64,000 nucleotides of DNA from Brasilonema sp. CT11 (lineage in GTDB: Bacteria; Cyanobacteriota; Cyanobacteriia; Cyanobacteriales; Nostocaceae): contig NZ_JABXYX010000015.1 of NCBI RefSeq assembly GCF_017982655.1, positions 43,931-107,930 of the forward strand, given 5' to 3'. The translations under genes and the position numbers were made by a program. Numbering within the stretch: position 1 is the first letter of the stretch; each line of letters opens with the position of its first letter. The notes under the pieces are model-generated. The model searched no databases. It had not been told where the DNA came from and worked only from the letters and a program-made list of their open reading frames with translations. Below, one piece after another: positions 56,680 to 64,000 of the stretch.

Positions 56680-57915
56680 TTATTTTGTATTTGCTAAATT
56701 TTCCGATGCATCAACAGTAGACTGAACAACATTGATATCAATATCAAATTTTGCAGCAATAGTATCAATAATATGCTGTGCAACTGGAGTCATCTCACCT
56801 TTTACTCGGGCAATTTTATAACATTGAGCCAATAGTGGTACAGCAAAATCTCGGTTGAGCTGATTAAGAGGTGTATCCAAAGGCTGAGGTGACTTAAGAT
56901 TTTCAGATATTACTTTCAAGGAAGTTGAACTGAGGTTCAAACCTTGTAACTCAGTCGAGATTTCTTCCCATGTTTTTTCTGGATAGTTAGCAAGGATAAA
57001 ATGAATTAAAACTTGATCCATTGCGGCTTCTTGAGCCATTGCTGTTTCCAGATAGTTTTCGCTTTGTTGTTTTAAAGTATTCAGTGTATCCTCAGAATTG
57101 AGCGACTTTGATTCATCTAGCTTCGCTTCATAAAATCGACAAGCCGCATACCCCAATGAATAAATCATTGTAGCATTAGAGCTAGCACCAATCACTGCGC
57201 CAGCAAAAGGTATATTTCTTAGTAAACCTAAACCTGCTGCTTTTAAAAGACGACCGCCACCCAACGCCAAACCAAAAATCGCCAATACTTCTCCTTTTCG
57301 GGCAGGATCTTTTAAATTCAATCCGTAGAGGGATGCAATTTGATAAACCATTTCTGACTGCAACTCTGTCGTAGCTGCTAAATCAATTGCCAACAAAGCT
57401 GCTGCGACTCCCGGCAAAACACTACTTGCTAATCCAATTCCCCCAGCCTTTGTTGCTTTGTCAAGCATAATGCGGTGGGCAATTTGTCTAGGTGATTCAT
57501 TCGGATATTTTTGCTTGAGCTTTTTGACTTCTGCTTCAGCTTTATCTAAATTGACAGTATCAACAGCACCAAAAACCCAATTCAGATTTAAAAACCCAGC
57601 CAGCTTTCGGATCAGCCAATTTTCGCCAATACGTTCTGCAACTTCTCCTGCTGTGTGAGTTGCTTGTGAAATCAGGTTATGAGTTTGTTTTGCTGCAGCT
57701 TCTCCCACATCAACTGCTGTTTCTGCAACGACTTTACCAGCTTCTATAGCAGTGTTACCAGCAGCTGTTCCTACGCCCACAGCCGTTCCAAAAACACAGC
57801 CTACTGTTTCAGCAACAGTTTCTAACAAGGATGGCTTTTTTTGTTTTGTTTCGGACGCAAGTATATTATTATTTGATTTTGTATCCTCTGTGCCTTCATT
57901 AAGTTTGTCTGTCAT
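56680..57915 (-). CDS. EcsC-like / membrane-associated hypothetical protein
   Basis: The 411-residue protein has a polar start, then a long Ala/Val/Gly-rich amphipathic region (about 30-90; AVGVGTAAGNTAIEAGKVVAE) that looks able to lie on membranes. The central part resembles EcsC-family proteins (GIGLASSVLPGVAAALLAIDL, LKDPARKGEVLAIFGLALGGG). The C-terminal 90 residues are helical and end in VDASENLANTK. EcsC-like proteins have no firm biochemical role. It is monocistronic. Confidence 0.6.
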   Translation of the reverse strand: MTDKLNEGTEDTKSNNNILASETKQKKPSLLETVAETVGCVFGTAVGVGTAAGNTAIEAGKVVAETAVDVGEAAAKQTHNLISQATHTAGEVAERIGENWLIRKLAGFLNLNWVFGAVDTVNLDKAEAEVKKLKQKYPNESPRQIAHRIMLDKATKAGGIGLASSVLPGVAAALLAIDLAATTELQSEMVYQIASLYGLNLKDPARKGEVLAIFGLALGGGRLLKAAGLGLLRNIPFAGAVIGASSNATMIYSLGYAACRFYEAKLDESKSLNSEDTLNTLKQQSENYLETAMAQEAAMDQVLIHFILANYPEKTWEEISTELQGLNLSSTSLKVISENLKSPQPLDTPLNQLNRDFAVPLLAQCYKIARVKGEMTPVAQHIIDTIAAKFDIDINVVQSTVDASENLANTK

Positions 57916-58160
57916 TACTTACCACCTTCTCTAAAAATCTCCCTATTTTATTTTTAGCGAAGGTGTGAGCAGCTTAGCATCTTTCTATCAGGATAAGTCG
58001 TTAGAGAAAGTTTCAACAGGACTTCTACTCAAACTATAGCTAGCTGTTAGTTTAAACGCCGGTATAAATTTTATGACATTAAATTGAATGATTTAATTAT
58101 AAGTGCATTCAATGTCTGTATCGGCAAACTAGCAAGGGCGCACTGCCTCACTGCTCATCC

Positions 58161-58988
58161 TTATCCCCTGGCTCCTTGCTCCTGGGCTGCTTCAACACTA
58201 CTGTCTAAAAAATCATTTGCCTTCATAATTTCGTAGAGGTTAGTATCTGTTTCTAACAAGCAAGCGTGCCCACAATGTGGTAGTACCACCATCTTGGAAT
58301 TAGGAAAGATACTAACCAAACGTTTTGCTTCAGCTAAGGAAGGTAAAAGTCGATCGCTAGCACCAGCAATCACCAAAACAGGTTGAGTCAGACGACGTAA
58401 CTGTTCTTCTTCAACGCAAAAATCTCTCAGTAACGATATTCGCCACAGGACAGTTTTTGGTGGTACGGAACGCATGCTTTTTAGGAGTTCTTGTCTATCA
58501 CTCCTAGAAATACGTGCCAAAGCTGCCAAAAAAGGTAATAAACCTAGTGCGCCGATGTTATAAAGGTTAGATGGAACCAAGGAACTCAATTGAGATGCCC
58601 AAGTTAACAAAGGCTGAAGCTGGAAGGCGCTTCCCGAGTTGATGAGAACAATGCGCTCAAAGAACTGTGGTGCAATGACCGCTACTTTCTGCGCCAAACA
58701 ACCACCAAAGGATTCCCCACACAGGTAAACAGGACGCTGGGGGTTTTTTTCTAATTCTGCATTGATCAAGTCCAAAACATTCTTAGCTAACTCATCCCAA
58801 CTGGTCAGATCTTCCGTTGGTATCGCTAAACAACGGACATCAAAGGCAACTTCTAATCCAGCAGTTTGCGATCGCAACAGTTGACCTGTTCCATCCATCC
58901 CTGGTAAATACACAAACAATGGCAACTCTGGCTGGAGTCGTTTAGGACTGAGGAAACATGGCTTTAGATCAACTTTTGGAATAGTCAT
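58161..58988 (-). CDS. Alpha/beta hydrolase
   Basis: The 275-residue enzyme has LFVYLPGMDGTGQLL (oxyanion region), the nucleophile in LCGESFGGCLAQ (Ser in GESFGG), an acid near VIAGASDRLLP and the His in LPHCGHACLLE. The order and spacing fit the alpha/beta fold. Together with the acyltransferase gene 81 bp upstream on the same strand it may act on lipids; plant relatives joining both functions (phytyl ester synthases) are known, but this link is inference. Confidence 0.8.
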   Translation of the reverse strand: MTIPKVDLKPCFLSPKRLQPELPLFVYLPGMDGTGQLLRSQTAGLEVAFDVRCLAIPTEDLTSWDELAKNVLDLINAELEKNPQRPVYLCGESFGGCLAQKVAVIAPQFFERIVLINSGSAFQLQPLLTWASQLSSLVPSNLYNIGALGLLPFLAALARISRSDRQELLKSMRSVPPKTVLWRISLLRDFCVEEEQLRRLTQPVLVIAGASDRLLPSLAEAKRLVSIFPNSKMVVLPHCGHACLLETDTNLYEIMKANDFLDSSVEAAQEQGARG

Positions 58989-59069
58989 TGCTCAACACTT
59001 AACATTCAACACTCAACACTTCACTAGTCAAAAGTCATAGGCTAACTAAAGGACTAATGACTAATTTTT

Positions 59070-59798
59070 TTAATAGCAACCTTCACGCAGTAAGTTTGTA
59101 ATTTCTGAGTGACAATGATTTGTCAATTCTGTCACCATAGTTCTTGCTTTTTTTCCCTGGTATTTTTCTTTTTGTAGAGGCTTAATCCAATATGGATGAC
59201 CGATGAGCACGGCGACACGTTGATATGTGACTAGTGGATGCCAACCTGACTGATTAAATAAAGGTTCTGAAGGGTCAAACAAACTTAATACCCTCAAAGG
59301 TACAGCAGATGTGTTAACTTCTTCAAGGGATGCTATTGCGATTGGCAAAATTGCTAAATCTCGTACCCGTGCTCGCAATGCCAAATGGGCAAAACCTCGT
59401 TGAAATTCACCCACCCGATTCGGTTGGGTAAATTCTACCATTGGTTTTGTTCCTTCAGGAAAGACTCCTACTATTTGCTTTGACTGCAATAGCAGTTGTG
59501 ACTGTTGGAAAAAGCTTTGCTGGCGCTGTTGATTTGCCTCCTCTAGAGGAAAGCAACCTAATTGTCCTGTAACAATCTCCCGCATTATTGGCACTTGCCC
59601 CATATAGTGATGGCAAGCAAAGCGAATAGAACTCGATAAAGCCGCCATTAAAATGGGTGCATCCATAAAGCTGCGGTGATTGCTCACTACTAACACACTG
59701 GCATCTTGGGGAATGCGATCCTCGTAGTAGCGAAACATTTTGGTTGATAGCGCCGCCAGTAACCAGCGAGAAACCTCAAGGGGGCTATTTACACTCAT
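59070..59798 (-). CDS. 1-acyl-glycerol-3-phosphate acyltransferase-like (PlsC family)
   Basis: The 242-residue protein carries the PlsC motifs: the catalytic block NHRSFMD (His-x4-Asp) near residues 36-42 and the substrate block FPEGTKP near 113. It acylates a glycerophosphate-like acceptor at the membrane. A long hydrophobic N-terminal span is lacking. It lies directly upstream of the alpha/beta hydrolase gene in the same direction, probably one transcript, suggesting a shared role in acyl transfer such as phytol or fatty acid turnover. Confidence 0.82.
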   Translation of the reverse strand: MSVNSPLEVSRWLLAALSTKMFRYYEDRIPQDASVLVVSNHRSFMDAPILMAALSSSIRFACHHYMGQVPIMREIVTGQLGCFPLEEANQQRQQSFFQQSQLLLQSKQIVGVFPEGTKPMVEFTQPNRVGEFQRGFAHLALRARVRDLAILPIAIASLEEVNTSAVPLRVLSLFDPSEPLFNQSGWHPLVTYQRVAVLIGHPYWIKPLQKEKYQGKKARTMVTELTNHCHSEITNLLREGCY

Positions 59799-60175
59799 CT
59801 TGATATAGGTTCAGGAAAATTCGCAGCTTATCTTTATTAAGAATTTACATTTTTTAACCGATAACGGCGACTGCCTTAAGGTAGAAATGTTCAGAGCAAC
59901 AAAATCGGTAAAGTTCTTTGTGTAAAAGAGGTTTATCTTCTAATGTTCTTAATGTAATGACAAGTTTCGTGTGGAATCTTAGCAAGTAACTTCCCGATTC
60001 TTTGGACAAATAAGCTGAGATTATGGCATTCATTAAACAAACTCAAACGACAGAAATTTGTTAATATTAAAATATTATTTGAAAAAGGAGATAAAATGAT
60101 AGATTAGCGTGGTTGTTTTCAAAAAAGTAAGAGAGAAAACGTTTTTAACAACTAGTTTTTTTTTGCATAAATCAA
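59799..60175. other. Gene-free divergent region before metG
   Basis: This AT-rich stretch of 377 bp holds the divergent promoters of the acyltransferase gene and metG. No repeat, T-box or operator was recognised. Confidence 0.4.
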
Positions 60176-61768
60176 GTGAATAGAACAGAAAAGACATTTG
60201 CACTTACAACACCACTATATTATGTAAACGACTTACCCCATATTGGCAGTGCTTATACAACAATGGCAGCAGATGTGGAGGCAAGGTTTCAGAGACTTTT
60301 GGGACGTAGAGTCCTCCTGATTACAGGTACAGATGAGCACGGGCAAAAAATTCAGCGGACAGCAGAAAGTAAAGGGCGATCGCCTCAAAGCTTTAGTGAT
60401 GAAATGTCAGCGGGTTTTGTCTCCCTATGGCAGTTACTAAACATTCAATACGATAGATTTATTCGTACAACCGCTCCTCGTCATGAAGTTCTGGTCAAAG
60501 AATTTTTTCAGCGAGTGTGGGAAGCTGGAGACATTTACCAGGGACAACAAAAAGGCTGGTACTGCGTTTCGTGTGAAGAATTCAAAGAAGAAAGAGAACT
60601 GTTAGAAGGACACCGCTGTCCTCTCCACCCAAATAAAGAAGTTGAGTGGCGAGACGAACAGAACTATTTCTTCCGCTTATCTAAATATCAAGAGAAACTG
60701 CAAAAACTTTACCACTCTCAACCGGATTTTATCCAACCAGACAGCCGCCGAAATGAAGTCCTCAACTTTGTGAATCAAGGGTTGCAGGACTTCTCCATTT
60801 CACGGGTGAATGTAGATTGGGGTTTTCCTGTACCAGTTGATCCTAACCATACTCTTTATGTTTGGTTCGATGCGCTTTTAGGTTATATCACCGCAATGCT
60901 CGAACCGGATGAAGAACCAACCATTAAAAATGCCTTAGCAAAATGGTGGCCGATCAATCTGCATCTGATTGGTAAGGATATCCTGCGCTTTCATGCAGTG
61001 TACTGGCCAGCAATGCTCATGTCAGCTGGCTTATCATTGCCAGAGCGAGTCTTTGGGCATGGTTTTTTGACCAAAGATGGTCAGAAAATGGGCAAAAGTC
61101 TGGGTAATACCCTCGACCCCATAGGTTTGGTGAAACGCTATGGTAGTGATGCTGTTCGTTATTACTTCCTTAAGGAAATCGAATTTGGCAAGGATGGCGA
61201 CTTTAATGAAAGTAGATTCATTAATGTGGTAAATGCAGATTTGGCAAATGATTTAGGTAATTTGCTAAACCGCACTTTAAACATGGTGAAGAAATACTGC
61301 GATGGAAATGTGCCGACGATTACAAAGGAAGATATACCTTTTGAGCATCCTTTGAAAGCGATTGGTTTACGTCTTGGGGAACAAGTGAAACATGCATATG
61401 AAGCGTTAGCGTTCAATCAAGCTTGCGAAGCTATTCTTTTACTGGTGCAAGCCAGTAATAAGTTTATTGATGAACAAGCTCCTTGGTCATTGTATAAACA
61501 AGGACAGCACCAAGCTGTAGAACAAGTCCTGTATGCAGTGCTGGAATCAGTGAGACTAGCAGCTTATCTCCTATCTCCGATTATCCCTGATACAAGTAGT
61601 GATATTTACCAGCAACTAGGTTTCGGAATTAATTTTAATGAACAAATAGAAACTGCCACCGCTGCTCCTTTTGCCATTCATGGAACATGGGGAGTACTAA
61701 CAAATCAACAAAAGCTGGGTGAAGCCCGCCCAGTCTTTAAACGAATAGAATCTCCTAAAAACAATTAG
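60176..61768 (+). CDS. metG: Methionyl-tRNA synthetase
   Basis: The 530-residue enzyme charges tRNA-Met. The start is GTG 60176 (MNRTEKTFALTTPLYYVNDL). The class I motifs are PHIGSAYTT (HIGH) at about 21-29 and DGQKMGKSLGNT (KMSKS variant) near 303. The knuckle has CVSCEEF and RCPLHPN, so one zinc-type pair is only partly kept. The anticodon-binding helical domain follows, and there is no C-terminal tRNA-binding (Trbp111-like) domain, giving the short form common in cyanobacteria. Confidence 0.95.
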   Translation: MNRTEKTFALTTPLYYVNDLPHIGSAYTTMAADVEARFQRLLGRRVLLITGTDEHGQKIQRTAESKGRSPQSFSDEMSAGFVSLWQLLNIQYDRFIRTTAPRHEVLVKEFFQRVWEAGDIYQGQQKGWYCVSCEEFKEERELLEGHRCPLHPNKEVEWRDEQNYFFRLSKYQEKLQKLYHSQPDFIQPDSRRNEVLNFVNQGLQDFSISRVNVDWGFPVPVDPNHTLYVWFDALLGYITAMLEPDEEPTIKNALAKWWPINLHLIGKDILRFHAVYWPAMLMSAGLSLPERVFGHGFLTKDGQKMGKSLGNTLDPIGLVKRYGSDAVRYYFLKEIEFGKDGDFNESRFINVVNADLANDLGNLLNRTLNMVKKYCDGNVPTITKEDIPFEHPLKAIGLRLGEQVKHAYEALAFNQACEAILLLVQASNKFIDEQAPWSLYKQGQHQAVEQVLYAVLESVRLAAYLLSPIIPDTSSDIYQQLGFGINFNEQIETATAAPFAIHGTWGVLTNQQKLGEARPVFKRIESPKNN

Positions 61769-61899
61769 TTCAACTTCCATAACTGATTTTGTCTGATTTT
61801 ATCAGGACTAAATTTATCAGTCCTGAAAGATTATCATAAGCCGTTCTTTGCTGATCTGAAAAAAAAGTATCAATTATTACTTTTCGATAAAAATGAGGT

Positions 61900-62556
61900 A
61901 TGACAACAATGTTGAATAATCTGGAAAATGATTCGATATTTACGCCAGAACAAGTTTTAGAAAATCGGGGTCGTGTCGCTATATTTATTGACGGGTCAAA
62001 CTTATTTTATGCAGCACTACAACTAGGAATTGAAATTGATTACACCAAGTTACTATGTCGATTAACCGGAGGCTCTAGATTGTTGCGAGCCTTCTTTTAT
62101 ACTGGAGTAGATCGCACAAATGAAAAGCAGCAGGGTTTTCTGTTGTGGATGCGACGCAACGGATACCGGGTTATTGCCAAGGATTTGGTACAGTTGCCAG
62201 ATGGCTCAAAAAAAGCCAACTTGGATGTAGAAATTGCGGTAGATATGATGGCTTTAGTAGACTCATATGATACAGCGGTGTTAGTCAGTGGTGACGGAGA
62301 TCTGGCGTATGCAGTGAATTCAGTTAGCTATCGCGGTGTGCGGGTTGAGGTGGTGAGTTTACGCTCCATGACGAGCGACAGTTTGATTAATGTGAGCGAT
62401 CGCTATATTGATTTAGAAGCAATTAAAGAAGATATTCAGAAAACTCCTCGCCAAAGCTTTCCTTATCGAGCACTAGATCGATCACTAGCCCCTATAGGAT
62501 TTTTGGAAGATCCTAGGGAAAGCGACACGCAGCAGATTGAAGTTCAAGAGTCATGA
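61900..62556 (+). CDS. NYN-domain (LabA/DUF88) protein
   Basis: The 218-residue protein has the PIN-like NYN nuclease fold: RVAIFIDGSNLFYAALQLG with the first catalytic Asp, KANLDVEIAVDMMALV, and TAVLVSGDGDLAYAV with the paired Asp residues. These acidic residues are intact, so RNA cleavage is possible. LabA, a relative, acts in circadian control in Synechococcus; whether this copy does is not shown. The start is ATG 61900 or Met4. lptC follows after 35 bp in the same direction. Confidence 0.85.
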   Translation: MTTMLNNLENDSIFTPEQVLENRGRVAIFIDGSNLFYAALQLGIEIDYTKLLCRLTGGSRLLRAFFYTGVDRTNEKQQGFLLWMRRNGYRVIAKDLVQLPDGSKKANLDVEIAVDMMALVDSYDTAVLVSGDGDLAYAVNSVSYRGVRVEVVSLRSMTSDSLINVSDRYIDLEAIKEDIQKTPRQSFPYRALDRSLAPIGFLEDPRESDTQQIEVQES

Positions 62557-62591
62557 AGCAGTAAGCAACAGGAGAAAGGGAGATAAGGAGG

Positions 62592-63800
62592 ATGAGGCGG
62601 ACAAATCAATTCAAAATTCCTCTTGGAAAGTTTGCTCCAACACTGTCTTCCTCATGGCGTTGGCTCCTTATCTCCCTGATCTCCGTAGGGCTAGTTGCTT
62701 GTGCTGGGAGCCAAACTCACGTCACGACCAAACCACCTGTTGATACTCCATCGCCTGGAGACAAAGATAGTAACCTGACTTTCTTTGGTGTCACCTTAGA
62801 GCAAGCAGATGAAGTTGGCAGACCAATTTGGAGAGTCAGAGCAAAACAGGCAAAATACACCAAAGAAAAACAAATTGGTGCTGCCCAAAGTCCATATGGT
62901 GAACTTTACCAAGATGGCAAAGTTGTTTATCAAGTACAAGCTCAAATGGCAGACATTGCGCAAGATGGTAAGCAATTGTTTCTAAAAGGGAAAATTGTCG
63001 CAATAGATCCTCGCAATGGTGTTGTATTGCACGGTAATGAGTTGGAGTGGCGACCAAAAGAAGATTTGCTCATTGTCCGTAACCAGCTTCATGGAACTCA
63101 TAAACAACTACAAGCCGTAGCGCAGGAGGCGCGAGTCAAAACTCGCGAACAGCGCATGGAATTTTCTGGAGGAGTAGTTGCAAACTGCTTGGAACCGCAA
63201 TTACAAATGCGAACCGAGCATTTGATTTGGCGAATAAAAGAAGAAACATTAACAGGCGATCGCCCGGTCCAAATGGATCACTATAAAAACAACCAAATTA
63301 CCGACCGAGGTCAAGGAGACTCCGCTGAAGTTAACTTGAAGACAAATATTGCTACCGTTAAGAAAAATGCACAGCTAGAGTTACTAGATCCACCAGTGCA
63401 AGTCGCTAGTAACTCTATGACTTGGAACCTAAACTCAGAAACAGTAAAAACTAATTCTCCTGTGCGGGTCTTCCATCAAGCTGAAAAAGTAACAGTTAGT
63501 GCAAATCAAGGCGAAATGAAGATACCGGAAAAAACTGTTTATTTAACAGGAAACGTCTCTGGGGTTGGAGAGCGTGGTCAGTCTCTTAAATCAAAGACCT
63601 TAACATGGTATTTTGACAAGAAATTAGTTGAGGCTCAAGGGGATGTCGTTTATCGCCAAGCAGACCCTCCATTAGCTTTTACAGGTCAAAAAGCCTCCGG
63701 TGATTTGCAAGCAGAAACGATTGTCGTCAACAGCGATGGTTCTGGTAAAAAGGTCGTGACAGAGATTATTCCTCAAGACAGAAAAGTGAAAAATCAATAG
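62592..63800 (+). CDS. lptC: LptC-type LPS-export periplasmic protein
   Basis: The 402-residue protein has an N-terminal lipoprotein signal with lipobox LVAC near residue 37 (SLISVGLVACAGS). The body is repeated beta strands of the LptC/OstA type: LTFFGVTLEQADEVGRPIWRV, LHGNELEWRPKEDLLIVR, TVYLTGNVSGVGERGQSLKS, VEAQGDVVYRQADPP. It bridges the inner-membrane LptBFG exporter and LptA in moving lipopolysaccharide to the outer membrane. The length, about twice that of enterobacterial LptC, is usual for cyanobacteria and suggests two jellyroll units. Confidence 0.85.
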   Translation: MRRTNQFKIPLGKFAPTLSSSWRWLLISLISVGLVACAGSQTHVTTKPPVDTPSPGDKDSNLTFFGVTLEQADEVGRPIWRVRAKQAKYTKEKQIGAAQSPYGELYQDGKVVYQVQAQMADIAQDGKQLFLKGKIVAIDPRNGVVLHGNELEWRPKEDLLIVRNQLHGTHKQLQAVAQEARVKTREQRMEFSGGVVANCLEPQLQMRTEHLIWRIKEETLTGDRPVQMDHYKNNQITDRGQGDSAEVNLKTNIATVKKNAQLELLDPPVQVASNSMTWNLNSETVKTNSPVRVFHQAEKVTVSANQGEMKIPEKTVYLTGNVSGVGERGQSLKSKTLTWYFDKKLVEAQGDVVYRQADPPLAFTGQKASGDLQAETIVVNSDGSGKKVVTEIIPQDRKVKNQ

Positions 63801-63879
63801 TACCGCTGTGATCGCATTCAAAGAACGTGCTTCGTTAGTCCCTAAGGGACATATACAGTTAATAATACCAATTCGCGTT

Positions 63880-64000
63880 CTAAAACGTAATTCTCAAATG
63901 TGGAAAATTAGTAACTGAACGTAATCTTTCTGGCATGTCCATTAATTCTCTAAGCGCTTGGCAAAGAGTATCGATGACATCATGCATCGAATCAAACACC
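63880..64000 (-). CDS. Probable IS630-type transposase, C-terminal end (partial)
   Basis: The minus strand is open from the window edge to a TAG at 63880-63882 and reads SMHDVIDTLCQALRELMD, then PERLRSVTNFPHLRITF. The pattern of a helix followed by P-E-R-(V/L)-(R)-S-(L/V)-T-x-F is found at the end of IS630-family transposases. Only 40 residues are visible and no DDE motif can be seen, so the call is tentative. The terminal inverted repeat could lie near 63830-63880. Confidence 0.4.
   Translation of the reverse strand, partial: VFDSMHDVIDTLCQALRELMDMPERLRSVTNFPHLRITF

Noticed and set aside
63100..63165. Another in-frame repeat insertion in lptC (CGCGAGTcaaAACTCGCG palindrome)
   Set aside because: The encoded AQEARVKTREQR fits the normal strand pattern of LptC and no longer repeat is visible, so chance is more likely.

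Overview
The window comes from a cyanobacterium, most likely a filamentous Nostocales-type genome. The signs are the HIP1 octamer GCGATCGC scattered through genes, heptameric tandem repeats and small inverted-repeat elements between genes, and cyanobacteria-specific families (SufR, GuaB3, Ycf35, DUF3038/DUF4335, a BCT1-like bicarbonate transporter, ferredoxin-dependent sulfite reductase). No tRNA, rRNA, CRISPR array or prophage was recognised. The assignment to Nostocales is inference.

Layout. 1-2.8 kb: the end of an ABC ATPase gene, a secreted TPR protein, a YbjQ-family protein and a membrane protein. 2.8-6.4 kb: a divergent pair encoding a NACHT (NLR-like) NTPase and a caspase-like CHAT protease. 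Both begin with the same short glycine/asparagine motif, and small mobile repeats lie between and after them. 6.5-13 kb: a small unknown gene, then sufR facing sufBCDS with two perfect CAAC-N6-GTTG operator sites. 13.4-15.5 kb: groES-groEL. 16-17.2 kb: two small unknown genes among repeats. 17.7-23 kb: a four-gene ABC importer on the minus strand, called cmpABCD (bicarbonate) rather than nrtABCD. 23.5-27.6 kb: a DUF6671 protein, a beta-barrel protein, and sulfite reductase with an added ribbon-helix-helix tail. 27.6-28.2 kb: a toxin-antitoxin locus with an intact antitoxin and a dead toxin interrupted by a MITE. 28.5-34.5 kb: a C45-type hydrolase, a VanZ-lectin fusion, a DUF6174 protein, a possibly acquired haloperoxidase-like hydrolase and a Rossmann oxidoreductase. 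34.9-36 kb: DUF2997-Ycf35-ferredoxin. 36.5-41.8 kb: DUF4335, DUF3038 and MutS2. 42-46.3 kb: an EfeO/imelysin remnant, GuaB3, thioredoxin and a LOG-family protein. 47.3-56.4 kb: a histidine kinase, leucyl aminopeptidase, and a tightly packed kinase-regulator-hybrid kinase operon. 56.7-64 kb: an EcsC-like protein, an alpha/beta hydrolase, an acyltransferase, MetG, a NYN-domain protein, LptC, and the end of a probable transposase gene.

Two themes stand out. First, the NACHT/CHAT pair looks like a two-part death or defence switch in which the shared N-terminal motif could template a signal from the sensor to the protease. The sensor also carries 32 tandem Leu-Ile-X-Gly units that should sit in a membrane. 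Second, repeats are unusually active. Three MITE families can be bounded by inverted ends and direct target duplications of 5, 8-9 and 9 bp. One sits in the stop codon of the CHAT gene, one breaks the toxin gene, and one has two identical copies 20 kb apart. Other repeats have been absorbed in frame into sufD, mutS2 and a hybrid kinase.

Most of the rest is housekeeping: Fe-S assembly, chaperonin, inorganic carbon and sulfur assimilation, nucleotide synthesis, redox control, aminoacylation and envelope export.
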